Assembly: GCA_020205615.1 (NCBI GenBank)
Contig: CM035165.1
Location: 30,787,544-30,851,543 of the forward strand
Source of the DNA: Panax quinquefolius
Lineage: Eukaryota; Streptophyta; Magnoliopsida; Apiales; Araliaceae
Reading direction: 5' to 3'
Length of the DNA stretch: 64,000 nt
Of this stretch, positions 26,395 through 38,620 are shown piece after piece (the stretch's first letter is position 1; every line of letters begins with the position of its first letter). The position numbers and the translations under genes are program-made. The notes under the pieces were generated by a model. It ran no database searches and was not told the origin of the DNA. It worked only from the letters and a program-made list of their open reading frames with translations.

Positions 26395-27012
26395 ATGGTA
26401 TGATCATAATCTTTCAACAGTTCAAGCTAACGTCGTTGTCGCATGTCTAGTTCCTTTTGAGTGAAGAAATATTTGAGACTTTTATGATCTGTAAATATCT
26501 CAACTTTCTCCCCATACAAGTAATGCCTCCAAATCTTTAATGCGAAGACAACAGCTGCCAACTCTAGATCATGAGTAGGATAATTCCTCTCATATTCTTT
26601 GAGTTGCCTTAAGGCATAGGCTATAACTTTCCCATGTTGCATGAGAACACATCCCAACCCTTTGCAAGAAGCATCACTTTATAGATTACAAATCCCTCAA
26701 GGCAGGATGGTATTGTCGAACAAGTCTTTGAAATGAGTCTCCTCTTGAGTTCTTGAAAACTCTTCTCACATTCTTCGCTCCAACCAAACTTTGTATCTTT
26801 CCGAGTCAGCTGGGTTAATGGAGTAGTGATTCGAGAAAATCATTCCACGAATCTCCGATAATAACCAGCTAAGCCGAGAAAGCTACGTACTTCAGTCACT
26901 AATTTGGGTTACTCCCAGCTTTGAATAGCTTCAATCTTTGCCGGGTCAACAGATATTCCATGACTTGATACTACGTGCCCAAGGAATCCTACTTCCTCAA
27001 GCCAGAACTCAC
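26395..27012 (-). pseudogene. RT connection and RNase H remnant of element 1
   Basis: 26427-26657 encodes [19 protein letters not shown], then [21 protein letters not shown] and [22 protein letters not shown]. This is the RNase H domain with the second acidic residue of the active site (DLE). Upstream, 26690-27009 holds the RT thumb end in broken frames. The RT palm that should precede it is missing. Confidence 0.85.
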
Positions 27013-27325
27013 ATTTCCATCATTCGTCATCTGGTCAGTGTTGTTGTTTGCCTGAGGATTGTCGCCTTCCTGATGCACATTATCCTGATTATTGATCTGT
27101 GGAGACTCAACGGTCTCCTGTGCTCCATTGCTATTCTCAACATTCTCGGATGTCATTTTCAGATACTGCCACAAAACAAAGGTTAATTAACACATAACAT
27201 ATTATCCCTATACTCTGACCGACCAATTAAATACCAAATAAACTTAGGTAGGTCATACTAGCGAAGGAATTCCCCATCTCCCCCCTCCTAGTTCTAGTCT
27301 CACATCTTAGCCAGTGATCATATTC
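27013..27325 (-). other. ectopic gag-5'/leader segment inside the RT region of element 1
   Basis: About 310 bp nearly identical to the gag start and leader at 29037-29335 (peptide NSNGAQETVESPQINNQ, splice-acceptor-like CAG and leader GGTAGGTCATACTAGCG). It replaces RT positions that element 4 still has at about 58870-59380. The sequence enters RT text on both sides (TCACATTTCC and TCCTGCAACTGGGTC), so it is a substitution and not an added end. Confidence 0.85.
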
Positions 27326-27960
27326 CTGCAACTGGGTCTTTAACTCCTGAAGTTCAATAGGAGCCATTCTATATGGGGCTTTGGAAATGGGTTTTGTGCA
27401 TGGGTTCAAGGTCGATACAAAATTCAATTTTACGCTCTGGGGTAGGCAGGAAGTTCTTCGGAAATCGTCGGGAAATTTATTAACAATGAAATATCATTCA
27501 AAGCGGCGTATTTTTGTTTAGATCCGTGACATGAGCTAAGAAAGCTTGACATCCATTTTCAATAAATGAATAACTTTATGGCTTGAAATGACATTGATTG
27601 ATTTTAATGGTTTAGTTGTTTGAATTCGCATAATAGGTTGGTTAGGAATATGAAAGCTAATGACCTTACGAAAACAATCAATTTTTGCATGATGAGTAGT
27701 TAACCAATCAATCCCTAGAATCACGTCAAATGCAAGTATTTTCAATGAAATAAGATCGACAGGTAATGTGAGGTACCAATTTGAACCAAACAAGACTTAT
27801 AAAGCAGTGGATGTAATGAAGGTTTCTCCCAAGCGGAGTTTCAACGAGATAAGTCAAAGTCTAATTTCTCGAGTCAAATTTAATCGTTGGCGCAAGTAGG
27901 AGAAATAAAAAATGGGTAGAAGCGGCGGTATCAAATAAGGTATAGACTTCGCTAGAGTTT
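27326..27960 (-). pseudogene. RT N-terminus and protease-linker remnant of element 1
   Basis: 27227-27427 encodes [19 protein letters not shown], the N-terminus of gypsy RT. 27536-27793 encodes [19 protein letters not shown], the conserved stretch after the protease. The protease active site itself (near 27935) is disrupted. Confidence 0.8.
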
Positions 27961-27968
27961 ATGATAAG

Positions 27969-29174
27969 CTACCCGTGATGACCTCGTTCGGGTTCCTTAT
28001 TTTTCCGGGAGGTCACAACAAATGCTCTCCCTTGCACCACCGAGCTTTGACTTTTTCGGGACGACCTTTGGTGCCTCCATCCTATTGAACTTGTCTTACG
28101 TGAGCGACAAAATCGGGCTAGGTGACCTTCTCTTCCACAATTATAACACGCTTTGGATGGCATCGCGCGGTTTGGTGATATGTCCCTCCCTCCGCATTTG
28201 AAGCATATGATAGGTGGTCGTTCTCCTTCCTTGACCACGGTTCTTTGGTCTTGACGTCTTTCCATCATTGTTGAATCTCCTTTTCTTGAAATATCCATTT
28301 TCTTGTCTTGGCCATGATTACCAAAAGTGGTTACCATTTCGGCATGTTGATTTCCTCCACGTTTGTTGTCACCGCTTCGATGGTGATACCATTGGTATTT
28401 TCATCTGCCATTTGCTTTCTCTTGGTTGTGTTGACTCGTTCTGGCGGCTCCAATAAGCGAGCCCTATTTACAACATCTCGAGTACAAACACAGTTTATGA
28501 GAAATAAGATATTCGACGATATCCCGGTTTCAAACCTCTTAAAACATTCATGTCATTCGCTCCTCATTATCGACCAAATGGGATGCAAACCGGGATAACT
28601 CCGCAAATTTAGCCTCGTATTGCGACACGGTCATATTGTTTTGCTCCAACTTGATAAACTCCACCTCTTTCATGTGACGAATACTTTCGGGAAAGTACTT
28701 GTCGTTGAATAACTCTTGGAACTTCTCCCAAGACATCTTGAGTCGTCGGTGAGTGCGTTTCTGATTCCCACCGATGTCCGCCTCTTCACGCAATATGAAG
28801 GTGGCGAAGGGAACCTTTTGCTCCTCGGAGCATCCCAAGACATCAAATATATTGGTGATCTGCTTTATCCATGCTTCCGCCTTAAGTGGTTTTGGCTCTC
28901 CAATAAACTCGGGTGGTCCCAGCTCGTTGAACTATTTAGTGGTGACCGTTCGAGAGTTTCCAGTGTTTCCACTTGTATTTTGAACAGGAGCTGCTCTCGC
29001 CTGATGTTGCATGAATTGCATAAAGCCTCTGAACATTCCATCGTTCATCATTTGGTTAGTGTTGTTTGCATGAGGATTGTCGCCTTCCTGATGCACATTA
29101 TTCTGATTGTTGATCTGTGGAGACTCAACGGTCTCTTGTGCCCCATTGCTATTCTCAATATTCTTGGATGCCAT
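27969..29174 (-). pseudogene. gag remnant of element 1 with zinc knuckle
   Basis: Starts at ATG 29174 (MASKNIENSNG), eleven bases after a splice-acceptor-like CAG. The gag core (EEADIGG..., FNDKYFPESIRHMKEVEFI, 28548-28838) and a CCHC zinc knuckle [14 protein letters not shown] (27969-28337) follow in different frames. Gag forms the particle and packages RNA in active relatives; here three or more frameshifts break it. Confidence 0.85.
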
Positions 29175-29343
29175 TTTCAAATACTGCCACAAAACAAGGG
29201 TTAATTGACATGCAACATATTATCTCTATACTCTGACTAACCAATTAAATACCAAAAAAATTAGGTAGGTCATACTAGCGAAGGAATTCCCGTCTCTCCC
29301 TCCTAGTTCTAGTCTCACATCTTAGCTTGGGATCGTATCCTAA

Positions 29344-29355
29344 GCTTTGATACCA
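29344..29355 (-). other. primer-binding site of element 1 (initiator tRNA-Met type)
   Basis: Minus-strand TGGTATCAAAGC two bases after the LTR end. It matches the plant tRNA-iMet 3' complement TGGTATCAGAGC except for one base. Confidence 0.9.
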
Positions 29356-29357
29356 GC

Positions 29358-32148
29358 TGTGACGCCCCTAAAGCAGGTATACATCACTTATTACGAGTCG
29401 TAAATACAATGTACGAATACAAATACAACTTAATTATACAACTGTCGTGTAATAATACGACAAAACATAAGTCATGAGTTTTATTACAAATATTGTCGTA
29501 CTAGATAATATACAAACTCAAATTCAATATTATTACATTTATTTTCCCACTATTTCACGCGTATAGTGAGGACTATTAATGCTTTATCATGCAATCGACC
29601 GCTACCCGTTCCCCGACTAGTCCTCGCCTACGTTCTCATTTCTGAAGAGAACAATGAAAGTAAAAGAGTGAGCTCAACTAGCCCGAAGAGGAAATATTAT
29701 GACTAAGATAATGCAGAATACATTATCATTTAGCCTTCAACAAAGTGTTAAACTAATATAATATAACAACCATCAAGTTTAACTGCAGCGGAACAAGCAA
29801 TCCATTAAAAGAGTCAAGTAGAGAATAAAATCTACTATCTTTTATGATTTAAAAGGTTTTCAACACTTTTATCATTTGGGACTCAACTTTATAAATAATC
29901 CACATCATCGAATCACCCCCTGTAATACGGCCGAGGATATTCTTTAGTATCGACCACAATTATCCATGCACTACTGGGCCAAGAATATTTGTGTATTCAT
30001 TAATGGTCATGATCATGCCAACAACTGTCCATAAATGCACTACGGGCCAATGAGGAGCTTTACCACATCATTTGTAACATTACAGTTATGATTACATCGA
30101 ATAATCTCTGGTCATAATCATACCAAGTCCATCTATGCACTACAGGCCACAGATGACTTTCAACAAAATATAAACATGAGGATGATGACAATGATATAAG
30201 AATTCAATAAAACAAGTTCAAGAATTATTTTATCCAGGAATCAATAACGTCCAAATTGTCAACATGATACTGCTTTGTGGAGTAAAATTCAAGAATGCTC
30301 AGAAGAATATTTCAATGAAAAGATACTGGATGAAGCGTAAATATCAAGGATATTCCACTAATTTCATGGAGTATAGAAGTCAAAACTTTAACTAACTGAG
30401 TATAACAAGGAATGGAATAACAAAAGAAATCACCAGGCATTCGATAGACCGCACATGCAGGTTATTCCAACAGAATAATAAATAACGGAATCAGGTCGGC
30501 GTAAAACGCACAGACAGGATATTCCAACAGAATAATAAAGACGGAATCAGTCCCAACAGAAACGCGACAAATGCAGGATATTCCAACAGAATAATAAAGA
30601 CGGAACCAGGTCCGGCGTAGAACGCACAGACAGGATGTTCCAACAGAATGATAAATAATGGAACCAGGTCCGGCGTAAACGCATGAGCATGGATGTTCCA
30701 AACAGAATGATAAAGAATAGAATAATGTAAGAATTTCATCAAGTATAGGGTAGCTTGGCGTATCTGAGTTATTCCAATAGAATAATAAAGAATGGAATAA
30801 TGAAGTTCTCTTCATGGATAAGAAAGAAATAATACTCCTACCTTGGAAAAATTGGATCTTTGGAATAGTGAGGTAGCAGACTTCTCTTCTTCTTTCTCTC
30901 TATAATTTCTCTCTATAATAATCGCTCTAAAGCTTTTGTGAATTGGTGAGAAATAAAGGAAGAATGAGCTTCTATTTATAGGAAAATATAGTTTCGATAA
31001 TTGCACATTTTGGGGCTCAAAAAATTACAGTACAATACCTCCAACTTTTCTTTCATTTTTAATTTAGTCCTGCAAGTATTATCAAACTTGCACCACCTCC
31101 CCTAATAGTAAATAATGTGAATCAATAGTTCAATCATGTGAATCAATAGTATAATCATGTGAAAAATACGAATTATAGTATAGTACCGCCATTTTTAACT
31201 TAGTCATGCAAGTATTATCAATCTTGCACCAACTCCCCTAATAGTAAATAATGTGATTCAATAGTACACACATGTGAACAAATAGTTATATAAGCATGTG
31301 AATTAGTAGCAATTAATTGCTCATTTATCCGATAAATTACCCAATTTATCAATATAACCCCTAGACATCAATTATCATCGGAATAGATATCGATTTCCAC
31401 TAACACTAATAATCCCAACACAATGGAACTATCAAAATTCATTTTTAATCAACACAACTTATTCATCATTAATTTTATAACTCACAATATTTAACAACCA
31501 GGTCATTCCCAGGAAAGAGGGGGATTTTCGATAAGGATTTCTCCTTATTGGCGCATAATTAGGTGACCAAACCTCTCCTTGACAGAACTTCTAGACATTG
31601 TCAATATTGCAAATAATAATATGAATAACTTTGTCGTCTCAATTATTGATTAAATAATATAAAATATTATGCAAATGATAATCATCTTTGTGACAATAAT
31701 TGAATCAATAATATGAGAGATATGATGCAAGCCAATTATTGTAGCAATAATTGAGTATAACCGAGTGACTTCTCACGTAATGAAGATCAATAATGAATAC
31801 TGGTGTGCTTACTATGCAACCACGCCATTATCTTTATACTTTTAACATAGGGTGTTTCATTGAGTTAATCGCAAAACTTCCGCTAGTTATTTTCATAAAG
31901 TATTTTTGTCATTTTCTCAATCAAACAATAATTCCGTTGTGGGGTCCACCAATGATTTGTCTTTGTTATGCGAATATTCCCTATTAAAATGAATATTTCA
32001 CCAATCGAATATTATATAACAACTTGCGTACTTTGCAAAATTTGTAAATATTACCCACAACTATAACATTATATCAAATCCACACCATAATATTCAAAAA
32101 TATATTTCGAGAAAATTTAATCTTTATTCAAAAAGTTGGGGTCTTACA
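29358..32148 (-). repeat. 5' LTR of element 1 (subtype A1)
   Basis: 2.79 kb from TGTGACGCCCC to GGGGTCTTACA. A TATA box lies at 30972-30981 (minus), followed by a CT-rich initial transcript and a donor-like site. It carries four stem-loop motifs, of which the one at 30130-30155 has a perfect 8-bp stem (CATCTATG/CACAGATG on plus, one G-U in RNA). It is almost identical to 40496-41921 and to the plus-strand LTR at 50956-56982. Confidence 0.9.
30972..30981 (-). promoter_or_regulatory. LTR TATA box (subfamily A)
   Basis: Minus-strand CTATAAATAG, preceded by TTTTC and followed by AAGCTC, at the same relative place in every A LTR: 23614-23623, 30972-30981, about 40770-40780, 49068-49077, and plus 55420-55429. 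Confidence 0.75.
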
Positions 32149-33383
32149 CATGGCGTCGTTGAAATATACGGTAGGAATCCATTGGAGACATTTAAAGTCA
32201 ACGGTTATCGGTTGAAGCATTACTTGGGTGGCGACATCGACAATGAAGTCACCGTAATCACACTTGGCGACGCGCCATGAACATGGAGTAGTCAGGCTGA
32301 AAGACTTAAAAACAAGCACTAATTAGGAGGCAAACCAATTTTACCTTCATCTTCAGTATTTTTAAGTATGTTAGTCAATTTGTAGTTTAGAATATAAGTT
32401 TAGTTTAAAATAAGTTTATTTCGATTCATTAGGTAGTTAGTTGAGTCATAATTTCTAGTGAATTCAACCTTCAACCTTCAATGTTCATAATGTTATCTTA
32501 AACTTATAATTTTATTGTGTTTCAGGCACTTGGGACTCATGAATATGCATTAGATGCAAAGAATTGGAAAATTTGAACCCATCTGCAGAAGTACCCCCCG
32601 CCGGGGCGGACAAATTACATAGGATATCCACCGTCGGGGCAGGGGTCTTGAATCAAAAATAGAACTTCACGGGCAAGCATCATCTGCAATACAAAACTTC
32701 TTCGGGTGGGTAATGCAACGACTGAACGTTTATTTCTGTTACACCAACTCAACCCCTCATCTCCACTTCCCTGAAACATAACTGATACCCACTACCTCAC
32801 ATAACAAACCCACGAACTCCTCATCTCTCATCCATCATCCCACACATTCCCCACTAACCCACTACATTAACCCACTAAATACCTACACTATCTCCACTCT
32901 ATAAATTCAAACCCTAACTACACCACATCTTCATCCCATTCCATACAATTTCAGTCATACAAAAGTTAGGGTTCTTCAAGTGCGATTTTGGGCAGCAACA
33001 AGGAAGGGGAGAATCAACCAATTTGTCAATATAATGTGGGTGAGCAAATTCTTGTAACTTCTCATCATATATCACCATAATTGAAGTTCTATTATCATTT
33101 TTAGGGGTATTGTGAGTCGTGCACCACACATGTTCGATAAATTGTTCAAGTGAATTTTGGGGATCTTTAATTGAGTTAATTCCATGGCATCAAATCCAAA
33201 GATCTAAGAAGAGATGATAGTGAAGGCTCGGTTCGCACCACGGCAACGAGCCTTTGACATGAGAAAATTCGTGAGTGCTAATGTCATGCCGATCGATATG
33301 ATTATCTAGTGTCCAAGGCATTAACTCAGAGCGAGGCTCTTTTTTGACAACGTAGATGGCCAAATGAAGAGACAAATATATAA
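32149..33383 (+). mobile_element. Athila/Tat-like retroelement 3' segment, copy 1
   Basis: Codons from 32152 read GVVEIYGRNPLETFKVNGYR and then LKHYLGG, the tail of integrase in plant Athila/Tat-type Ty3 elements. About 850 bp of non-coding sequence follows, then an ATG at 33184 opening the same ORF as at 42968, here scrambled by small differences. It ends at TATAA (33379-33383), where LTR B starts. The same junctions on both sides occur at 41922-43167. Confidence 0.8.
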
Positions 33384-36136
33384 ACGAAGACCCTCGAAAT
33401 TTTTTAAATAAAAAGGAATTTCCTTTATTTATTATTTTGAAATAGTAAGGGTTGATTTGATTAATGTGGATAGTTAAGGGTTAAATACGCAAATATTTCA
33501 AAATAAGCAAGTGGTTATAAAATATTCATTTTTTTGTGGGAATATTCGTTTGGTCGTGGAATATTAAATCTGTCGGGGAATATTCGTTTGGTCGTGGAAT
33601 ATTCAGATCTTGTCGGGGAATATTCGACGACTGACGCAAGCGTTAAATATGTGTGGGCCCCATAACTGGAAAGCGATTGGATGAGGAAAACGACAAAGTT
33701 TGGGTGGTTATAAATAATATGGCAGTAGTTATACTGTTAATTAAGGCATTGGAATACCGGTTGGTTAAAATACAAGAATAAGCGTGGTTTACAAGAAAGA
33801 CTAGCACACCAGATTGACAAAGATTGTTGAATTATTGATCCTTACGTAAGAAGGCACTACTCAATAATTTTTACAGATGAATTCTTATTCAATATTTTAT
33901 TTTATTGATTCAATAATTGTTGCGTTGATATTTTATATTATTATTGTTTCAATAATTGTCATCGCAGTGATTTCCATTATCGGATCAATAATTCATATTA
34001 TTTGAATAATATTATTAGATAACATTATTGGCAATGTCTAGAAAGTTACATCTAAGGAGAGGTTTGGTCACCTAATTGCGGCGCAAGAAGGAGAGATCCT
34101 TATTGGAAAGCCCCCTCTTTCTGAGGAGCGACACTGGTTGTCATAAATGTGATTCTCAGTAATATTATTTGTGAATAATTAATTATTGATTCATATGATA
34201 AGGAAATATTTATTTTATATGAATATAAATGATGGATTTATCTATGTGGTTATTAATGAAGGAATTAATCTTTGAGATGTTTTATTTGTATTTTGTCGGA
34301 TTCGAGGTATTAAAAGATCAAATCGGTGTTATTATAGCTTTATTGTGTGAGTTATAATATTTAATCCGACCGTTGGATCGTTGTAATTTTTTGGATATGT
34401 TATACATATATAAGTTGAGTATATGTCCACAAATTTTGAACAGTTAAAAATGAGCGAATGATTTGTTATAAATTTTAAGAGGTGTTTGATTCGGAAGAAA
34501 GTAGGGTTATAATTGATTTTGGTGGAAAATTCTAGAATTGAGTGGGCCCCACTTGTGGTTGGTGAAAAATGTGCTGAATTTTATTTCAAATGTGGTGGGT
34601 GGTAATAGTAGCAGTAAAGCCATCGTAAGTAGTGGTCAAGTCCGCCTTTGCCAGGGCTAACATTTTCCTATAAATAGAGGGCTAAGTTAGAATTGAAAAT
34701 CACATTTTAAACAAAGTTTTCTCTCTCTCTCTCTATATTATTGGCGATTTTGTGAGTATTTAGATACTTTGAGAGTTCTTTGTTCAAGATAAGTTTCATT
34801 CAAAGATCACTTCCGACCTTTCCTTCCAAGATCGATTCTTTGAGGTAAGGGATGTTATTTTCTTCTCAAATGATATTATTTCTTCAATATCATTATCTTT
34901 GAAATATTGGTTGGAACTTTTATCAAATTTGGAACTTTTTTCATGCTCCGGGTTCTTATTCATGAGTTACTATTCACGAGTTACTATTCATGAGTTACTA
35001 TTCACGAGTTACTATTCACGAGTACTATTCATGAAGCGTGAAGATGTTTTTGTGGAATTTCTATCTTTTGGTGTCTGAGTTACTATTCACGATATCAAGA
35101 CTATTCACGATATCTCAAGACTATTCACGATATACTGCACTATTCATCGAAAAATAAAATTTCTTCTTTTCGTCTAAAATATCTATTTTGGATACTAGCT
35201 TTGATTGTATCCATGTTTTGATCATTCTTGAATCTTACACCACTATGATTATTTTTGAGGTATTGTTGGACATGGATAAAACAAAGTACGAATCCTTAAT
35301 CCTTGTCATTTTGTTTCTTTGGATTCGTTCTTTAAAATATTTTCATCATCCTCACTCTTAAATGATGATATTATTGAATATCTTTGGCACCAGAGTGCAA
35401 AGATGAATGATTTCTGAAGAATATCTTTGGCTCAGTAAAAAATGAGCAGGTGTTTAAATGAATATGACCGATCGATGAATATCTTTTGGCCTTTAGTGCA
35501 AAGATGAATAGGTGTTGAGATGAACATGATCGATTGATGAATATCTTTGGCACAGAGGCAAAGATGAATATTTGATTTGAGATGAATATTGATTGATGTT
35601 ACGAGGATAAAATATTGATGATGGATCGTTAAATTCATAGATTATAGTAGATTTCATTCTCACGTAACTCTTCTATGAATTATTATTTCACCTTGCGAAT
35701 ATTGATCGGAAACTTGTTGTCTATTGTATTCATCGATTTTTCCTCGTTGCAGACTAATGATAATTTGTTGTATATTATCTTAGTCATAGTATTCTTTATC
35801 GGGCTAGTTGAGCTCACCCTTTTTTCTTGTTGTTCCATTTTTTCTTCTCGGGAGGCGAGAATGTAGCGAAGTACTACTTTGGGGTATGGAATGAAGGTTC
35901 TAGAGAGAGTTGTTTAGTAGTCCTCACCATTTTTGTAAAATAATGTATCAATAATTATGATGGGGATTTATTTGCGTGTGGATATTGTCTAGAAGACAAT
36001 ATTATATTTAAACTCATTAAGATATATTGTCGTATTTCACACGACATTTGTATTATTGAAGTTGTAGTTTGCTTCTTGTACCATGTATTTGGCGACTCGA
36101 GAATGGGTGTTGTGTATACCTATTTTGGGGCGCCAC
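33384..36136 (+). repeat. 5' LTR of element 2 (subfamily B)
   Basis: Starts at the degraded tip CGAAGACCCTCGAAAT (TGTAAGACCCCGAAAT in other copies) and ends ...TTGGGGCGCCAC. It contains CTTACGTAAG (33841-33850), the block common to A, B and C (34024-34145), a TATA box CTATAAATAG (34668-34677), the donor-like TTTGAGGTAAGGG at about 34838, a run of GAGTTACTATTCAYGA units (34970-35035) and four stem-loop motifs (about 35375-35570). Confidence 0.88.
34668..34677 (+). promoter_or_regulatory. LTR TATA box (subfamily B)
   Basis: CCTATAAATAGAG, followed within 60 bases by a CT microsatellite. The same site is at 44441-44450 in the solo LTR. It puts the hairpin array and the primer-binding site inside the transcript. 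Confidence 0.75.
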
Positions 36137-36327
36137 TGGGTTAATATCGAGCTTAGGGATATGATCTCTGGCGGAGATCGGGGAATAGAACTAGGAGGAG
36201 AGGCGAGTAAATCCTTCGCTAAAGTGTGTCCTACCTAAGCTTATTTGTTAGTTGGTCAAGTATATAGGGATATTATGTGATATATTGATTTCCTTAATTA
36301 ACCCTTATTTTATGATGATATTTGAGA

Positions 36328-37545
36328 ATGTCGATCGAGAATATTAATAGTGGAGTAAATGAGACCGTGGAGATGCTCGCACTTTACCAACGAGGAGAAC
36401 GTCTGGTAACAGTCGGCAATGTTCCTCCTGTGAAACAAACACCATTGGAAAGAGTGATGATGAACGAGGGGATGTTTAGAAGTTTTTTGCATTCATGCAA
36501 AATCGACGAGGAGACTCGTGTTCAAAATCTGAGGAGGAAATGATAGCAATTCACGGGTGGTCACAAACCCAAGCGATTCAAAGAGTTGGGACCACGAATT
36601 TAAGGGAAAGCCAGATCCGATCATGGCGGAAACATGGGTCAAGCAAATTACCAAGATATTCGATGTCTTGGGATGCGGAGAACAGAAGGTTCCATTCGCC
36701 ACCTTTATGTTCCGTAAGCAGGTAGACTCATCGGGGAGTCTCAGGAAGCGTACTCCATCCAATTGCACTCGGCGATGTCGTGGGAGACGTTTGAAAGCAG
36801 TTCAATGACAAGTACTTCCCCGAAAGTATTAAATCGTATGAAGGAAGTGGAGTTTATTAGGCTGGAGCGAGAATAACATGGCGGTGTGTCGAAGACGAGG
36901 CGTAAGTTCATGAGTTATCCGTGTTTGCACCTCATTTGGTGGAGAATGAGGAAGCGATGACGAGGATGTTTCGAGAGGTTTGAAACCGGCGATACGCCAA
37001 GATCTCATTTCTCATAAATTTTCTCTCTATTCAGATGTTGTCAATGAGGCTCGATTGTTAGAAGCGAGATAACGATACGTTCAACCGAGGGACCATAACC
37101 GAGGATTTTCTAGAAGATAGCGATCATCGAATAACGATAACCAACGGAGAGAAAGAAGAATACGGACAAAGCGCCAGAACCACTCCGGTGGTAATCGTGG
37201 CCATGAAAATAGAAGAAGCGAGTCGGAGGAGATTTTAAAAAGAGGAGATTCAACAACGACCATGTGAAGACGTCGGTACAGTAGCAACTAGTTTTAAGGA
37301 GGAGAACGACCACCCATTATATATCTTACAAATGCGAAAAGAGGACATATCACCAAACCGCCCACAATTCAAGGTATGCTATAATTGTGGAAAGGAAGGA
37401 CATATCGCTCGAGATCAGATGCGATGGCGAAACCCGATCCAATGAGAATGGTGACTCAAAAGGATGTCCCGAAAAAAGTCAAAGTCAAGCGGTTCTTGGA
37501 AGAAGCGTTTGTCGTGACCGGTAAAATGCGAGGAACCCGAACGAA
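36328..37545 (+). pseudogene. gag remnant of element 2 with zinc knuckle
   Basis: ATG at 36328 (MSIENINSGVNETVEML). Gag core text is found in shifted frames (FDVLGCGEQKVPFATFMF, 36557-36808), and the knuckle CYNCGKEGHIAR is at about 37377-37412. Several frameshifts; many lie in CG-rich words. Confidence 0.8.
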
Positions 37546-38620
37546 GTTAACGGGTTAGTTAATTATAAATTCTTGCGAAGTTTATACCTTACTAGATATC
37601 GGTTCTACCCATTCTTTTATCTCTCTTGCTTGCGCTCAACGTTTGAACTTGACTACGGAGAAATTAGACTTTGACCTATTTATGGAGACTCAGCTAGGGA
37701 GAAACTTTCATTACATCCAGTTGTTTAGAAATCTTGCTTGATTCAGTTGGCACTATCACATTACCGTTAACCTTATTTCTATAGAGATATTTGCTTTTGA
37801 TGTGATTTTAAGGTTAACTACTCATCATGCCAAATTGATTGCTTTTGTAAGGTTGTTAGTTTTCATATTCCTAAGCAACCTGTTATTCGAATTCAAGCAA
37901 TCAAACCATTGTAATCAAACATTTTCATATCAAGCCATGAAGTCATTCGTTTATTACGGATGTCAAGTTTTCTTAGTCCATGTTATGGATTTGAATAAAG
38001 ACACGTCAGATTTGAATAATATTTCTGTTGTTATTGATTTTTTCCCGATGTATTTCACGAAGAATTTCTTGGATTACTCCTAAAGCACGATATTTAATTT
38101 TGTATCGACTTTGAACCCAAGACAAAACTCATTTCTAAAATCTCACATCGAATGGCTCCTATTGAACTTGAGAGTTAAAAATTCAACTATAGAATTTGGT
38201 ACCGAGCCTTTATCTTGTGACTTCCTTTGTGGAATTTACCTAAGCGAGACTCTCTATGGGGGACGTCATATTCGATGCGATAGTAAATCGATAGGTGTCA
38301 TTGTGACGTCTTTATCCAAGATTGGGATATGAGTCACGATTGAGAGCAACCTAAGTCAAGAATCTAAAATACGTAGCTTTTGAAGCTTAGTTGGTTATTA
38401 TCGGAGATTCGTTGAAGGATATTCTCGAATCGCTATTCCATTATCGCATGGTGACTCCGTAGAGATACAAAATTCGAATGGAGCAAGGAATGTGGGAAGA
38501 GCTTGAAGAACTCAAGAGGAGACTCATTTCAAAGACATGTTCGACCATGCCATCTCGAAAAGCGAACGTGGTAGGCGACGTGTTGAGTAGAAGATTGTAT
38601 ACAAGATGAAAGTACGATAT
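37546..38620 (+). pseudogene. protease and RT remnants of element 2
   Basis: Around 37560-37620 the frame reads NSCEVYTLLDIGSTHSF, a protease active site with LDIGS in place of the usual DTG. At 38100-38170 the RT N-terminus SHRMAPIEL-like text appears, then directly thumb text (LVGYYRRFVEGYSRIA, about 38385-38435). The RT palm with its catalytic aspartates is absent. At 38550-38590 RKANVVGDVLSRR marks the linker to integrase. Confidence 0.75.

Larger units (their letters stand above)
22084..32148 (-). mobile_element. Ty3/gypsy LTR retrotransposon 1 (mosaic, non-functional)
   Basis: On the minus strand: 5' LTR 32148-29358, primer-binding site, gag, protease region, partial RT, RNase H, integrase, chromodomain-like tail, polypurine tract, 3' LTR 24777-22084. 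The order protease-RT-RNase H-integrase is that of Ty3/gypsy; the long LTRs and the integrase tail (VHNxFHIS, then VLDxKE..LW) fit plant Tekay/Del chromoviruses (inference). All frames are broken and the RT core is replaced by a second gag/leader piece. The bases flanking the two LTRs (TATTC and CATGG) do not form a target duplication and the LTRs are of two subtypes, so this is a recombinant, not a single clean insertion. Confidence 0.88.

Noticed and set aside
24850..29174. Endogenous pararetrovirus (caulimovirid) as source of the RT/RNase H text
   Set aside because: Integrase, long LTRs with a tRNA-iMet primer site and a polypurine tract are present, which fits Ty3/gypsy retrotransposons; no movement-protein text was seen.
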